From the NCBI RefSeq assembly GCF_016722895.1, contig NZ_JAEQNA010000008.1:124001-188000 (forward strand): a stretch of 64,000 bases of DNA. The letters are read 5' to 3'. Made by a program: the position numbers and the translations under genes. Every line of letters starts with the position of its first letter. Position 1 is the stretch's first letter. This DNA is from Ramlibacter aurantiacus (GTDB lineage: Bacteria > Pseudomonadota > Gammaproteobacteria > Burkholderiales > Burkholderiaceae_C). Of this stretch, positions 35,415 to 46,536 are shown piece after piece. The notes beneath the pieces are model-generated. The model had not been told where the DNA came from, searched no databases, and saw only the letters and a program-made list of their open reading frames with translations.

Positions 35415-37329
35415 TCCGCTGCAGGCTGGCGAGGAACTGCTCCGGGTCCTGGAAGCCGATCACGCGCGTTGGCGTCACGCGCCCCTGCTCGTCGAAGAAA
35501 ATGATTCCGGGCGGCCCGAACAGGGAGAACCGACGCAGCAACTCTCGGTGCGCCCCGGTATTGGCCGTCACGTCCGCACGGAGGAGGACGAAATCGCTCA
35601 AGCGCGCCTGGACACGCGGATCGCTGAACGTGAAGCGGTCCATTTCGAGGCAGGACACGCACCACTCGGCCCAGAAGTCGAGCATCACCGGGCGACCACG
35701 CGCGGCCCCGACCTGTTCATCCAGTTCGGCAACAGTGCTCACCGGAATGAACTGGAGCTCCCGCAGGCCAGCACCGGGCGCCGGCACTGCCCCAATGCGC
35801 AGGGCCGACAGAGGCTGCAGGATGTCCCGGCTGCCGGAAAGCGCACCCAGCATCAGCGCCACCCCCGCAACGAGAGCCAACAAGCCTACGCCTTTGAAAA
35901 GGCGCCAGTGTCCTGGGGCGCTCGGTGGAAGCGAGTCCACCGCGCGTAGATAGACGGCTGAAATCACAAGCAGCGCCGCCCAGAGCAGGTGCAGAACCGA
36001 AGCGGGCACAACGGGCGTGAGCACGTAGATGGCGACGGCCAGCATGAGGATGCCGGAGACGCGCTTGATCGCACCCATCCACGCCCCGGCCTTGGGCAGT
36101 AGCGTGCCGGCACTGGCCGCCACCAACAGCAGCGGGACGCCCATACCGATCGCCATCGAAAAAAGCGCTGTGCCACCCAGCACAACATCCCGGGTTTGCG
36201 CGATGTAGAGCAGCGCGCCCGCGAGGGGGGCCGCTACGCAGGGGCCCATGATGACGGCCGACAGGGCTCCCATGGCGAACACGCCCGCGATCCGGCCGCC
36301 CCGAAGCCGATTACCGGCCACAGCGAGCCGCGTCTGCAACCACCCGGGTATCTGCAACTCGTACAGCCCGAACATCGACAGCGCCAGCAGCACGAACGTG
36401 GCGGCGAAGAACCCGAGTACCCACGGGTTCTGCAGATAAGCGGATACCAGCGTGCCCGCCAGCCCTGCCATCAACCCGGCAGCGGCATAGGCCAAGGCCA
36501 TCCCAAGCACATAAGCGCAGGACAACACAAGCGCATGGGAGCGGCCAGTCGGGCGCCCGCTCCCCACGACGATTCCGGAAAGAATCGGAACCATTGGTAG
36601 CATGCACGGCGTGAACGCCAGCAGCAGTCCGAATCCAAAGAATGCCGCCAGCAGCCCCCAGGTGTTGGCGCTTGAGAAGATCTCGCGGACTTGCCTGTCG
36701 TCCAGGTTCAAAGTCCACCGGGGCGGGGCGGCCGGCGTGAGTGCAGCTGAAGAGGCAGTCGCATGGGCCGCCGGCAGCACGATGGTGACCGACTTCTCGA
36801 TCGGGGGATAACAAACCCCCGTGGGCTCGTTGCAGCCCTGGTAGCTGGCTTGCAACTGGAGCCTCTGCTCCCCGGCCGCGGATCGGTTAAGTGCGAGGAC
36901 GGCATCGACACGGTTCTGGAACACCTCCACCGTTCCAAACGTGGGATCGGCCTTCGGCTTGCCTGCAGGAAGCGTTACGCCGGCCAGTTGAACGGAATCA
37001 GGGGCCACAACCTTGAAGCTGATTCGATCCTTGTACAAGTAGTAGTTCGGCGCGGGCGTCAGTGTGGCGACGACCGACTCGGGGCCCTGCACACGCACCT
37101 CCATCTGGAATGCGGCCTCGGGGTCCAGCAGGTCGGGCTCCGAGCCGCCGGGCAGCCAGCTGCGGATCGCCTGCAAGGCCGACTCTGCTGCGGGAACTCT
37201 CGACTGGGCGCCTGCGCCGAACTGCTGCTGCGGCACCTCTGCGCGCACCAGTCCCGCCGCGAGCCCGAGAAGGAATATCAGAACCGCCCGGATGAACCGG
37301 TCCCTGACAGTGGAGTGCAAGGTCGCCAC
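35404..37329 (-). CDS. dsbD: Thiol:disulfide interchange protein DsbD
   Basis: About 641 residues if started at GTG 37329, directly after the multicopper oxidase stop. It moves reducing power from the cytoplasm to the periplasm. All three parts are present: the N-terminal periplasmic domain with CNEPTGVCYPP, the eight-helix membrane core with FTPCMLPMVPILSG and a second conserved Cys in GPCVAAPLAGAL, and the C-terminal thioredoxin domain with WAEWCVSCLEMD. It is last in the cus operon and may keep copper-site thiols reduced. TTG at 37320 is another start. Confidence 0.92.
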   Translation of the reverse strand: MATLHSTVRDRFIRAVLIFLLGLAAGLVRAEVPQQQFGAGAQSRVPAAESALQAIRSWLPGGSEPDLLDPEAAFQMEVRVQGPESVVATLTPAPNYYLYKDRISFKVVAPDSVQLAGVTLPAGKPKADPTFGTVEVFQNRVDAVLALNRSAAGEQRLQLQASYQGCNEPTGVCYPPIEKSVTIVLPAAHATASSAALTPAAPPRWTLNLDDRQVREIFSSANTWGLLAAFFGFGLLLAFTPCMLPMVPILSGIVVGSGRPTGRSHALVLSCAYVLGMALAYAAAGLMAGLAGTLVSAYLQNPWVLGFFAATFVLLALSMFGLYELQIPGWLQTRLAVAGNRLRGGRIAGVFAMGALSAVIMGPCVAAPLAGALLYIAQTRDVVLGGTALFSMAIGMGVPLLLVAASAGTLLPKAGAWMGAIKRVSGILMLAVAIYVLTPVVPASVLHLLWAALLVISAVYLRAVDSLPPSAPGHWRLFKGVGLLALVAGVALMLGALSGSRDILQPLSALRIGAVPAPGAGLRELQFIPVSTVAELDEQVGAARGRPVMLDFWAEWCVSCLEMDRFTFSDPRVQARLSDFVLLRADVTANTGAHRELLRRFSLFGPPGIIFFDEQGRVTPTRVIGFQDPEQFLASLQRISL

Positions 37330-37330
37330 C

Positions 37331-38899
37331 TCAGGCCTTGACGAGGTAATTGCGCATAAGCCCAGAATCCTCGTGCTCCAGCATGTGACAGTGGTACAGG
37401 AACAGACCGGGATAGTCTTCAAAGCCCACAAGCACCCGCACCCGCTCGCCGGGCATGACGAGCACCGTGTCTTTCCAGCCTTCGTCCATGAGGCCGGGCT
37501 GGACCGTCCGGTAGGCGGCGGCAAAGCGGTCGGCGATCTCGCGTCCGATCACCCGGAACTGCAGGCCGTGAATATGCATCGAGTGCGCCATGACCATCCC
37601 CATCATGGAATTGCGGCCTTCGTTTCGAAATTCCCACACCTCGTGCGTCCCCAGCTTCACGGTCTCCTGCGCAGTGGCCTGGAGCATCTCGAACGGCCGT
37701 CCGTTGATCCCCCAGACCATCATCCCCATGGTGAGGTCGAACACCTTCGGATGCTCGGCATTGATCGCCACGGAAGCCTGCACCGGGGGCAGCTGCGCCA
37801 GTCGGTCCGGCAGCCGCGCCGGCTCCACAGGCCCCGACCCCACGATCCGAAACTGCAGGACCGGGAATTGCGATCCGTCGGGCAGCGGGCCGCTCCCCAT
37901 CGTCATGCCCCCCTCAAACGGGAGACTTTGCAGCGAAGGACTCTCGCCCTCTTTCCAGTTCGCGAAGTCCGTCCAGATATCTGCTCGCTCCGCTGGACCG
38001 AGCACAAGGAACTTGCGGTGCGCAGGTGCGGCGAGAAGCCCCCCATCGGTCCCGATTACGGTCAGGGGCGAGCCGTCGTTCCAGGCCAGCTTGTAGGTGC
38101 GGGTGTTCGAGCCATTGAGCAGTCGCAGCCGGCGAGCCCGCCGGTCCACGTCCAGAGCCTGAACCTGCCTTCCGTTGACGAGGATTCGGTCACCCAGCAC
38201 GCCCATCATGCTTGCCATCATCGACCCCATCCCACGTCCGCCCCCTCCGCGGCTCATCATGCTGGCCCCCATCCCATGGCCGGCCGCCGGATAAACGAAC
38301 TGGTTGTCATCGTCGAACGTCCGGTCCTGAATCACGAGCGGCATGTCCTGATCGCCACCGGGCAGCCGCAGCGCGGCTTCTTCCTCGTCGGATACGAGCA
38401 GCAAGCCTGCCAGCCCGTGGTAGACCTGATGACCGGTGCGCCCGTGTGGATGCGCGTGATACCAGTACGTCCCCGCCCGGTTGAGGACACGGAAGGCATA
38501 CACATAGCGCTGGCCAGGGCCGATGGCGTGGCGCGGATGACCATCCATGTCGTCCGGCACATGCAGCCCGTGCCAATGGATGATGGTCGGCTCGGGCAGT
38601 TCATTGATCAGCTCGATACGTACACGCTGCCCACGCCGCAGGCGGATCACCGGGCCGAGATAGCTGTCGGAGGGCTGCAAGCTCCCAGCCTCCCCCTTGA
38701 GGAGCTTTCCCTTGTATCGCCACACCTCGGTCGGGCGTCCCGGGCGCACTGCCACCTGGTCCCGAGCCGCTCGAAGCTCGATGTGGACGTCTACGTCGGA
38801 ATCCCTGTCGGCTCCGCCCGCTACTGCGGGTCGCACCAGCGTCAGCGCCACCATTGCCGATCCCGCCTGCCGCAAGACGCGCCGCCTATCTTTCCTCAT
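37331..38899 (-). CDS. Multicopper oxidase (CueO-like)
   Basis: About 522 residues from ATG 38899, preceded by AAGGAG. A basic N-terminus (RKDRRRVLRQAG) suggests Tat export. All copper motifs are visible: HWHG near residue 110, HAHPHG near 150, HSMHIHG near 440, and HCHMLEHEDSGLM near 505. A Met/Gly-rich loop (GHGMGASMMSRGGG, about 220-245) is typical of CueO-type cuprous oxidases. It oxidises Cu(I) in the periplasm and lies between SCO1 and dsbD in the cus operon. Confidence 0.94.
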   Translation of the reverse strand: MRKDRRRVLRQAGSAMVALTLVRPAVAGGADRDSDVDVHIELRAARDQVAVRPGRPTEVWRYKGKLLKGEAGSLQPSDSYLGPVIRLRRGQRVRIELINELPEPTIIHWHGLHVPDDMDGHPRHAIGPGQRYVYAFRVLNRAGTYWYHAHPHGRTGHQVYHGLAGLLLVSDEEEAALRLPGGDQDMPLVIQDRTFDDDNQFVYPAAGHGMGASMMSRGGGGRGMGSMMASMMGVLGDRILVNGRQVQALDVDRRARRLRLLNGSNTRTYKLAWNDGSPLTVIGTDGGLLAAPAHRKFLVLGPAERADIWTDFANWKEGESPSLQSLPFEGGMTMGSGPLPDGSQFPVLQFRIVGSGPVEPARLPDRLAQLPPVQASVAINAEHPKVFDLTMGMMVWGINGRPFEMLQATAQETVKLGTHEVWEFRNEGRNSMMGMVMAHSMHIHGLQFRVIGREIADRFAAAYRTVQPGLMDEGWKDTVLVMPGERVRVLVGFEDYPGLFLYHCHMLEHEDSGLMRNYLVKA

Positions 38900-38959
38900 G
38901 ACCTGACTCCTTCGCAAACACCAAATTCGAGCCTGAATGACCGCGAGTTCTCAAAAACA

Positions 38960-39607
38960 TCATTCCCGCAGCAGCCGATTCAGGTCCGCCGCTATTTCGT
39001 CCACCGTGCGACCGCTTGTGATCAGCAGCGTGAGCTTCCCCTTGCGGTCGAAGACATACACCGCACGGGTGTGGTCGACCATGTACGGCGCAGTGTCTCC
39101 ATGCCGATGTTCGCTATCCGGTGCAGGCGCCGGACGACGAGCTGCGTAGAACGCCTTGAACTCGTCGGCGAGCGCCTGTGTCGATTGCTCATTGGCGCGC
39201 AAGCCGAGAAAGCTCGGATGGAACCCCGTCACGTACTTGGCAAGCACCTCGGGCGTGTCTCGCGCCGGATCCACCGTCACGAACAGTCCCTGCACCTCGG
39301 CGGCCGATCCACCAAGCTGGTTCACGGCTTGCGCCATGTCGGCCATGGTGGAGGGGCAGATATCCGGGCACTGCGTGAACCCGAAGAACATCATCACGAC
39401 CTTGCCCTTGAAGTCGCGCAGACTTCGCACTTGGCCTGCATGGTCGGTCATCCGAAAGTCACGTCCCCAGTCGACCGCACGGATATCCACTGCGTGGTAC
39501 CCGGCGGCAGGCGTGCCAGGCGGCTCGCCGCATGCGGCTAGAAGCAAGGCGAGCGCGATCGCCGTGCCGGTTCTGGTGATCAACCGATGGCGCGGCAAAT
39601 TCGTCAT
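38960..39607 (-). CDS. SCO1/SenC-family copper chaperone lipoprotein
   Basis: About 215 residues from ATG 39607 (39631 also possible). The lipoprotein signal ends LLLAACGE. The thioredoxin-like domain carries the copper motif CPDIC in FGFTQCPDICPSTM and the distal His in DHTRAVYVF. Sco proteins deliver copper to cytochrome oxidase or act as thiol reductants. Here, in a cus operon with DsbD and a multicopper oxidase, export or repair of copper centres is more likely. It is 43 bases after cusA. Confidence 0.9.
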   Translation of the reverse strand: MTNLPRHRLITRTGTAIALALLLAACGEPPGTPAAGYHAVDIRAVDWGRDFRMTDHAGQVRSLRDFKGKVVMMFFGFTQCPDICPSTMADMAQAVNQLGGSAAEVQGLFVTVDPARDTPEVLAKYVTGFHPSFLGLRANEQSTQALADEFKAFYAARRPAPAPDSEHRHGDTAPYMVDHTRAVYVFDRKGKLTLLITSGRTVDEIAADLNRLLRE

Positions 39608-39650
39608 AAGGCTGGCTTTGGGAAAGAACATGGAAACGATCCCCTGTCGC

Positions 39651-42600
39651 TCAGGTAGGGGCCGCCTGGGGGCCGATACTTGGCACGGCACCTTCTTCGA
39701 TTCGTGCCTTGGCGCGGGACCGCGGCCTTCGCATCAACAGATAGGCTGCTGGAACGACGAACATCGACAGCAGTGGCGCCGTGATCATTCCGCCGACCAT
39801 CGGGGCCGCGATGCGCTGCATCACCTCCGAGCCCGTGCCGCTGCCCCACATGATTGGAAACAGGCCTCCGAGGATCACTGCCACCGTCATCGCCTTGGGG
39901 CGCACGCGCAGCACGGCTCCTTCGCGGATGGCGTCGAGCAGGCTCCGTTCGTCATCGTTACCTTCGTCCAGGCGCTCTTGCCAGGCCTGCTTCAGGTACA
40001 GCAGCATGATCACGCCGAACTCGGCGGCCACTCCTGCCAGTGCGATGAAGCCGACGGCGCCAGCGACAGAAAGGTTGTAGCCCAGCAGGTACAGCAGCCA
40101 GATCCCGCCCACCAGCGCGAAGGGGAGCGTCGCCATGATCAGCAGGGCCTCACCGAAGCTCTTGAAGGTGAGATAGAGCAGCACGAAGATGATCAGGAGC
40201 GTGAACGGCACGGCAACCTTCAGCTTGGCGGTGGCACGCTCGAGAAATTCGAACTGTCCAGACCACGAGATGGAGTAGCCGGGCGGCAGCTTGACCTGGG
40301 CCGCCACGGCCTTTTGCATGTCGAGCACGGCTGAACGCAGGTCGCGATCTCGGATGTCCACGTACACCCAGCCGGACAGGCGCGCGTTCTCGCTGCGCAG
40401 CATCGGCGGTCCGTCCGTGACCCGGACTTCGGCCAAGTCGCCAAGGACCACGCGTTGTCCGGTGGGCGTCACGACGGGGAGTGCTCGGAGCTTCTGAACC
40501 GAGTCTCGCATCTCCCTCGGGTAGCGGATGCTGATCGGAAACCGTTGCAGACCCTCAATCGTTTCGCCGACGTTCTCCCCACCTATCGCCGAGCTAACCA
40601 CGGACTGCACGTCGGCGACGTTGAGACCGAAGCGGGACGCCGCATCGCGCCGTATGTTCACGTCGATGTAGCGGCCACCGGTCAGGCGCTCGGCGAGCGC
40701 GCTGGTCACCCCGGGCACGTCCTTGAGCACGCGTTCGATCTCGGCAGTGGCGCGGTCGATTGCTGCCAGGTCCGGCCCGGCCACCTTCACGCCCACGGCG
40801 CTCTTGATCCCGGTTGCCAGCATGTCGATGCGGTTGCGAATCGGCGGCACCCAGATGTTCGCCAGACCAGGCACGCGCACGGTCCGGTCCAACTCCTCGA
40901 TGAGCTTTTCCGTGGTCATCCCAGGACGCCACTGGTCGCGCGGCTTGAACTGGATGGTGGTCTCAAACATTTCGAGCGGCGCCGGATCGGTGGCGGTTTC
41001 GGCGCGCCCCGCCTTGCCATAGACGCTCGCTACTTCCGGAATGGTTTTGATCAAACGGTCCGTCTGCTGGAGCAACTCACCGGCTTTGGCTGCGGACAAG
41101 CCAGGCAAGGCCGTGGGCATGTACAGCAAGTCGCCTTCGTCCAGGCGCGGCATGAACTCGCTGCCGATGTGCCGCAGCGGCCAGATGCTCGTCGCCAGGA
41201 TCAGGAGCGCGACACCAAGCGTCAAGCGGGGAGCCCTGAGGACGGCGTTCAGCAGCGGCTGGTAGGCGGCAATCAATGCCCGGTTCAGAGGGTTAGAGGT
41301 CTCTGCCGGTATACGTCCCCGAATCAGGTAACCCATCAGCACCGGGATGACGGTCACCGACAGGCCGGCTGCCGCGGCCATGGCATAGGTCTTCGTGAAA
41401 GCAAGCGGCGAGAACAACCGCCCCTCCTGCGCCTCCAGCGTGAACACCGGAATGAAGGACAAGGTGATGATCAGCAGGGAGAAGAACAGCGCGGGACCCA
41501 CTTCGGCGGCGGAGTTGCCGATCACACGCCAGCGCGCCTCACCTTCCAGCGATTTCCCGGGATGCTCGTGATCCCACTGCTCGAGGTGCTTGTGCGCGTT
41601 CTCGATCATCACCACGGCGGCGTCCACCATGGCACCGATCGCGATGGCGATCCCGCCCAAGGACATGATGTTGGCATTCACCCCCTGGTAGTACATGACG
41701 GTGAAGGCCGCCAGGATGCCCAGAGGCAGCGAGACGATGGCCACCAGCGCCGAACGCATGTGGAACAGGAAGACGAAGCAAACCAGCGCTACGACGAGGA
41801 ATTCCTCCAGGAGCTTGAAACTGAGGTTGTCTACGGCGCGTTCGATCAGGCCGGAACGGTCGTAGACCGGCACGATCTCCACCCCTTCGGGCAGGCTGCC
41901 CCGCAGCGAGGCGAGCTTCGCCTTCACGGCGGCAATCGTGTCCAGGGCGTTCTTGCCGGACCGCATGACGATGATGCCGCCGGGCGCCTCACCCTCTCCA
42001 TCAAGCTCGCCGATGCCCCGGCGCATCTCCGGGCCGAGCTGCACGCGCGAGACGTCGCCCAACCTGACGGAAACACCGCCCGGCGTCGTGGTGAGCGGAA
42101 TCTGGCGAAAGTCGTCGAGCGACTGCAGATAGCCTGATGCCCGGACCATGTACTCCGCCTCGCCCAGTTCCAGAACCGAGCCCCCGGTTTCCTGGTTTGA
42201 CCGTTGCAGCGCTTCCACGACCTTCGTGTGTGGAATGGAGTAGGCGGCGAGCTTGTCCGGATCCAGCACGATCTGGTACTGGCGAACCATGCCGCCGATC
42301 GAGGCCACCTCCGCCACGTTGGGAACCGTCTTGAGTTCGAACTTGAGGAACCAGTCCTGCAGGGCTCTGAGCTGTCCGATGTCGTGCTTGCCCGTGCGGT
42401 CGACCAGCGCGTACTGATAGATCCAGCCGACGCCGGTCGCGTCCGGTCCCAGCGATGCCGTGGCCTGGGCTGGCAGCCTCGCCTGCACCTGGTTCAGGTA
42501 CTCCAGCACCCGGGAGCGGGCCCAGTAGAGGTCCGTGCCGTCCTCGAACAGCACATACACGAACGAGTCGCCGAAGAAGGAGTACCCCCGCACCGTCTTG

Positions 42601-42836
42601 GCGCCGGGCACGGACATCATCGTGGTCGTCAGCGGATAGGTGATCTGGTTTTCAACGATCTGCGGCGCCTGCCCCGGGTAGGTGGTGCGGATGATCACCT
42701 GCACATCCGACAGGTCGGGCAACGCGTCCAACGGAGTCTTGGCCACGGCGAACAGGCCCCATGCAGCCAGGAACAAGGTGGCCAGCAAGACCAGGAAGCG
42801 GTTCTGGATGGACCAGCGGATAACGCCTGCGATCAT
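39651..42836 (-). CDS. cusA: Cu(I)/Ag(I) efflux RND pump CusA
   Basis: A 1061-residue inner-membrane pump. The relay helix [20 protein letters not shown] (about 396-415) is the CusA signature and separates it from the CzcA-like pump at 23960. The front end ([20 protein letters not shown]) and the periplasmic loops are typical of monovalent-metal HME-RND proteins, with methionines in the periplasmic cleft region ([19 protein letters not shown]). It overlaps the cusB stop by one base. Confidence 0.96.
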   Translation of the reverse strand: MIAGVIRWSIQNRFLVLLATLFLAAWGLFAVAKTPLDALPDLSDVQVIIRTTYPGQAPQIVENQITYPLTTTMMSVPGAKTVRGYSFFGDSFVYVLFEDGTDLYWARSRVLEYLNQVQARLPAQATASLGPDATGVGWIYQYALVDRTGKHDIGQLRALQDWFLKFELKTVPNVAEVASIGGMVRQYQIVLDPDKLAAYSIPHTKVVEALQRSNQETGGSVLELGEAEYMVRASGYLQSLDDFRQIPLTTTPGGVSVRLGDVSRVQLGPEMRRGIGELDGEGEAPGGIIVMRSGKNALDTIAAVKAKLASLRGSLPEGVEIVPVYDRSGLIERAVDNLSFKLLEEFLVVALVCFVFLFHMRSALVAIVSLPLGILAAFTVMYYQGVNANIMSLGGIAIAIGAMVDAAVVMIENAHKHLEQWDHEHPGKSLEGEARWRVIGNSAAEVGPALFFSLLIITLSFIPVFTLEAQEGRLFSPLAFTKTYAMAAAAGLSVTVIPVLMGYLIRGRIPAETSNPLNRALIAAYQPLLNAVLRAPRLTLGVALLILATSIWPLRHIGSEFMPRLDEGDLLYMPTALPGLSAAKAGELLQQTDRLIKTIPEVASVYGKAGRAETATDPAPLEMFETTIQFKPRDQWRPGMTTEKLIEELDRTVRVPGLANIWVPPIRNRIDMLATGIKSAVGVKVAGPDLAAIDRATAEIERVLKDVPGVTSALAERLTGGRYIDVNIRRDAASRFGLNVADVQSVVSSAIGGENVGETIEGLQRFPISIRYPREMRDSVQKLRALPVVTPTGQRVVLGDLAEVRVTDGPPMLRSENARLSGWVYVDIRDRDLRSAVLDMQKAVAAQVKLPPGYSISWSGQFEFLERATAKLKVAVPFTLLIIFVLLYLTFKSFGEALLIMATLPFALVGGIWLLYLLGYNLSVAGAVGFIALAGVAAEFGVIMLLYLKQAWQERLDEGNDDERSLLDAIREGAVLRVRPKAMTVAVILGGLFPIMWGSGTGSEVMQRIAAPMVGGMITAPLLSMFVVPAAYLLMRRPRSRAKARIEEGAVPSIGPQAAPT

Positions 42837-44533
42837 CAGTTGCCTCGCTGGGTCGCTCGCGGTGCCGTGGGTTCAGCAGCCGTAGACGCTGCAGCCTTCT
42901 TCAGCATCGTCAGGCTGGTCACCTGCGGTGGCCCTTCCTTTTCCATGTAGAACTCGAACGCCACGGGGTCACCCACCTTCAAGCCGGGCGGGCGCTTGTC
43001 GCGAGGAGGCATCTTGAACTCCATCGTCATCGACCCCCACTTCAGCTCTGCGATCGGGCCATGCGCTAGCGTGACGGTGTCCTGGCTCAACTCTTCGATC
43101 GTCGCTTGCGACCGGTACGTCTGCTGCGCAGCAGCGGCGTTCGTAGCGGCCGCTTCAGTCGGCTCGTTCAGCCGGGCTTCCACGCCCTTGAGGCTGGCTT
43201 CGGAGTCGATGAGAAACTGCGAGGAGACCACCACCCGCTGACCGGATTGCAGGCCCCGCAGCACCTCTGTCTGATTGCCCGATTCGATGCCGGTTTGAAC
43301 CTCCACGGGCCTGAACCTTCCGCTCTCCTCCGCCACGATGACCACAGTGCGCTTGCCGGTGTAGATCAGAGCTTCACTCGGCACGAGCACGGCCTTTTCC
43401 CGGCGCGGATCCGAAAACTTCATGGACACGAACATGCCGGGAACCAGCTGCCCCCGCGGGTTCGGCAACTCCACGCGTGCCCTGATCGTGCGCGTGGCCG
43501 CGTCCACGCTGGGCAGCAGCGTCTGTACCCGCCCTTCGAAATCCGAGCCCGGTGCAGCCGGGGTCTGGGCGACCACGCGCGTGCCGGGCCGCACCAACGC
43601 GGCCTGGCTCTCCGGGACCTCGGCGTTCGCCCACACGGAGCCGAACCCGTTGATCCTGAACAGGGTGGTGCCCGCCATGACGGCCATGCCCTCACGCAGA
43701 CCGATTTCCGTCACCAGGCCGCTGATCGGAGCAGTCACCGCAATCCGCGCGTCCGGGCGGCCCGTCTCATCGACCCGGCGAATCTGCTCTTCGCTCATTC
43801 CCGCCTGGCGCATCCTCGCGCGGGCGCCATCCAGCAGCCCGGCGAGATCTGTCCCTTGCATCCGGCGCACCGCGAGGAACTCCTCCTGAACGGCCACCCA
43901 GTCGGGGACGTACAGCTCCGCCAGCTTCTGCCCCTTGGCGACGCGGTCGAGCGTGGCGCGGACGTGAAGCCGCTCGACGAAGCCTGCAGCGCGGGACTGG
44001 ACCACCGCCTGGTCGCGTTCGTTGAAAGCGATGTTCCCGACGGCGGTCACCTCCGCCGCGGCATGACCTTCGGTGACCTGGGCGATGCGGATGCCCAGGT
44101 TCTGCTGGATGCGCGAGCTCACCGTCACCTTGCCCTGGTCCGTGTCGCCATCGGCATAGACCGGCACCAGCATCATGTCCATGAAAGGGGATTTGCCGGG
44201 CTTGTCGAACTTGTTCCCCGGCACCATCGGGTCGTGGTAGTACAGGACCTTGCGGCCGGTGCCGGGGTCCACGTCCCCGGCCTTGATTCCCGCCGCAACG
44301 TGGCGGCGGGTGGCTTCCTCGCCTTCGGCGATCGTCTGGGGGACTGCTTGCGGTGCAGGGCTCTGGGTGGGCGGCCCGGCAGCCTGCCGTGCCGCCTGAG
44401 ACAGCTCGGCGGCTGGCGCTGCAGCGGCCGACCGGGCGGCTCCCTCGCGTTCGCCGAGCCAATAAAGGCCGTAGCCACCGGCGCCCAGCGCGACGGCAAA
44501 TGCTGCCGTGAAGATGATGTGCTTGCTGTTCAT
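42836..44533 (-). CDS. cusB: CusB adaptor with C-terminal CusF-like domain
   Basis: A 565-residue membrane-fusion protein from ATG 44533. After the N-terminal anchor it has the heavy-metal-binding domain [20 protein letters not shown] (about 96-122), then a barrel/helical-hairpin adaptor core. The last 90 residues form a CusF-like domain ([20 protein letters not shown], then MTMEF), so the copper chaperone is fused to the pump adaptor. A longer frame to 45058 runs through cusC and is not used. It works with CusA and CusC. Confidence 0.94.
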   Translation of the reverse strand: MNSKHIIFTAAFAVALGAGGYGLYWLGEREGAARSAAAAPAAELSQAARQAAGPPTQSPAPQAVPQTIAEGEEATRRHVAAGIKAGDVDPGTGRKVLYYHDPMVPGNKFDKPGKSPFMDMMLVPVYADGDTDQGKVTVSSRIQQNLGIRIAQVTEGHAAAEVTAVGNIAFNERDQAVVQSRAAGFVERLHVRATLDRVAKGQKLAELYVPDWVAVQEEFLAVRRMQGTDLAGLLDGARARMRQAGMSEEQIRRVDETGRPDARIAVTAPISGLVTEIGLREGMAVMAGTTLFRINGFGSVWANAEVPESQAALVRPGTRVVAQTPAAPGSDFEGRVQTLLPSVDAATRTIRARVELPNPRGQLVPGMFVSMKFSDPRREKAVLVPSEALIYTGKRTVVIVAEESGRFRPVEVQTGIESGNQTEVLRGLQSGQRVVVSSQFLIDSEASLKGVEARLNEPTEAAATNAAAAQQTYRSQATIEELSQDTVTLAHGPIAELKWGSMTMEFKMPPRDKRPPGLKVGDPVAFEFYMEKEGPPQVTSLTMLKKAAASTAAEPTAPRATQRGN

Positions 44534-44546
44534 GCAGACGTGTCCT

Positions 44547-45812
44547 TCAGCGCGAAGCCAGGGTCGGGTCGGGAGCGAGGTATCGAAGCTGGGCCCAGAC
44601 ACGGGAGGCTTCCGCTTCCAGCGAGAGGATTTGCATGCGGGCATCCAGCTCGTCGCGGCGGGCGCCCAGCACGGCTTCCAGGCTGCCCCGGCCCGCGCGG
44701 TACGTCGCGAGGGCGGCTTCGGTGCGGTTGCGCGTTTGCGGCAGCAGGTCGATCGTGAGCCTTTCGACCCGCAGCCTGCCGTTGGTCCACTCGTTGAGCC
44801 ATTGGCGCGCAACGGCCTCCTCTGCTCTGAGGGCCTCTTCGTACGCGGCCTCGGCCTGGCGCAGCAGCGCCTGCTTGGCCGCAATCTCCCGGTTCTGCCG
44901 ATTTGCCCGGTCAAGCTGGAGCGGGATGGAGACGCCGACGGAGACCATGTCCGAATAGCGCGAGCCGCGCTGGCTGTACATGAGCTCCACGCTCCAGTCG
45001 GCACGGGTATTGGCCTGTGCCTGACGAACTTCGATCTCGGCGGCCTGCACTTGCGCATCGAGCAGGCGCAAGCGCGGCTGGCCTCGCCAACGCTGCGCCG
45101 AAAGAACCTGTTCGACCACAGCGTCGCGCCAGTCGAGCACCGGCGTCGCTGCGGCTCGGGCGGCAGCCTCAGGACCGATCCAGCGGGCCAGCGAAACGTT
45201 CGCGTTCTGGCGCAGGCGCTCGGCGCGGCGCACCGTGTCCTGCAGGTCGACTATGGCGGCTCGTGCCGTGAATACGTCCGCCTGATTGCCGCGCCCAGCT
45301 CGGAACGCGACCTCCGCCCCCTGCACCTGCAACTGGGCTTCATCCAGCTGTGCCCGAAGCAGATCCAGCGTCTGGTCGGTATACCCGCGTTCGATCCAGG
45401 CCAAAGCCGTCTCGCGCTGGATGTCCGCAACGGACATCAGCCGCTCGGCCTGAATGCGCGCGCCTTCCCGCAGAACGCGCTCGGCCCGGAGCTTGCGCTT
45501 GTCGGAGCGCGTGAGCTCCTGCATCACCCCTATGCGACGCATCGTCATGAAGTCCCTGGAGAGGCTGAACCGCTCCGGGCCGCTGAGGGGCACGTTGTCG
45601 ACCCCGGCTCGCAGCACGGGGTCTGGCAATTGGGCGGCAGTTACTGCCATCTCGCGGGTCGCCTCCGCGGCAGCGTCATGTGCCGCTAGTGACTGCGAGC
45701 GCGATAGAGCAATCTGCTGCGCCTCGGGCAGGGTGAGTTGCTGTGCCCCAGCATGAGCCGCCACCATCAAGGCGAGTGCGGCTGCGCCCAAGCCGCGGAA
45801 AAAGAAAAACAT
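44547..45812 (-). CDS. cusC: TolC-family outer-membrane channel of the cus operon
   Basis: A 421-residue outer-membrane efflux protein with a signal peptide (to about 23) and long alpha-helical repeats rich in Ala, Arg, Glu and Gln, the TolC/CusC pattern. It is 13 bases before cusB and 77 after the small secreted gene. It forms the outer part of the CusCBA pump. Confidence 0.9.
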   Translation of the reverse strand: MFFFFRGLGAAALALMVAAHAGAQQLTLPEAQQIALSRSQSLAAHDAAAEATREMAVTAAQLPDPVLRAGVDNVPLSGPERFSLSRDFMTMRRIGVMQELTRSDKRKLRAERVLREGARIQAERLMSVADIQRETALAWIERGYTDQTLDLLRAQLDEAQLQVQGAEVAFRAGRGNQADVFTARAAIVDLQDTVRRAERLRQNANVSLARWIGPEAAARAAATPVLDWRDAVVEQVLSAQRWRGQPRLRLLDAQVQAAEIEVRQAQANTRADWSVELMYSQRGSRYSDMVSVGVSIPLQLDRANRQNREIAAKQALLRQAEAAYEEALRAEEAVARQWLNEWTNGRLRVERLTIDLLPQTRNRTEAALATYRAGRGSLEAVLGARRDELDARMQILSLEAEASRVWAQLRYLAPDPTLASR

Positions 45813-45889
45813 GAGAGACCTCCGGGACCGGAAAGGACGCCGGGCAGAGCCGAAGGGGCCCTTGCACGGCAGCTAGGGTCGCCAGGAGA

Positions 45890-46291
45890 TCAGGTTCGCA
45901 GGCAGCAGTGCTGAAGGGCGATCGAAGGCGCCGAGGATCGCCGCAAAAGATTTGGCTGAGGCCCGCTCCGCTCAGTCCGCTCTGCGGGAGCCAGCTCGAC
46001 CGTCAGGGCGTCAGACAACTCCCGCACATCCTGGGGCGCGGCTGGCTGGTAGCTGTCTGCCGTCTGCGAGCCCGACTGGCAGTGGGCGTGGCACAACTCG
46101 CGGTCCTGCTCGTCGCTCGAGCTCATCGTGACCGTGCAGTCAGTGGCAGTGGCAGTGGCAGTGGCAGCTGAAGCATCGACCGAGGTCGCGGCTTGCTGGC
46201 AGAAATAGCCAGCGAGCACGCCCTGGGCGAACAGCAGCATGCACAGCGAGAAAATCACTGTGAAGATGCGGTATCGGCGGCCTGGCTTCAT
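45890..46291 (-). CDS. Small secreted Cys/His protein heading the cus operon
   Basis: A 133-residue exported protein from ATG 46291 ([10 protein letters not shown]). After the signal peptide it reads GYFCQQAA, then an Ala/Thr repeat, [20 protein letters not shown], and ends in LQHCCLRT. The Cys/His content, size and place before an RND operon match the CzcI-like proteins at 30063, 34288 and 60801. Function is inferred as periplasmic copper sensing or buffering. A longer open frame to 46510 is less likely. Confidence 0.65.
   Translation of the reverse strand: MKPGRRYRIFTVIFSLCMLLFAQGVLAGYFCQQAATSVDASAATATATATDCTVTMSSSDEQDRELCHAHCQSGSQTADSYQPAAPQDVRELSDALTVELAPAERTERSGPQPNLLRRSSAPSIALQHCCLRT
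46142..46165. repeat. AGTGGC tandem repeat in the secreted Cys/His gene
   Basis: Four perfect AGTGGC units. In the minus-strand reading frame they encode alternating Ala and Thr. Copy-number change would keep the frame. Confidence 0.75.
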
Positions 46292-46467
46292 GGCGGCGCG
46301 ATTGTAGGGTATCCAAGATTCGGGCCCGCCGAGGTGCGAGCACCCATTGGCGTAGGTCGGGTTCCGGAACTTGCATCGGGCAGCGCCAGTGGACACTGCG
46401 TTGTGGCAATGTCTGGCCTCGCGCCCCGCGCAAGCAACCCTGCAACCGGGGCGATTGGCGAAAGAGA

Positions 46468-46498
46468 TTGACCTTGCCATCGTGGGAAGGTGGACGCT
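46468..46498 (+). promoter_or_regulatory. CueR-type promoter/operator of copA
   Basis: A -35 box TTGACC (46468-46473), a 19-bp spacer containing the dyad ACCTTGCC/GGGAAGGT, and a -10 box GACGCT (46493-46498). This is very close to the E. coli copA promoter recognised by CueR. Transcription from here begins about 46505, so the copA start is placed at 46537. No cueR gene is seen in the window. Confidence 0.85.
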
Positions 46499-46536
46499 AT
46501 GCGATGACATTCCATCGTCGAGTTGAGAGAAGTGCC

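Noticed and set aside
37064..39541. 825-codon plus-strand frame opposite the multicopper oxidase and SCO1
   Set aside because: It spans three real minus-strand genes and has no recognisable domain.
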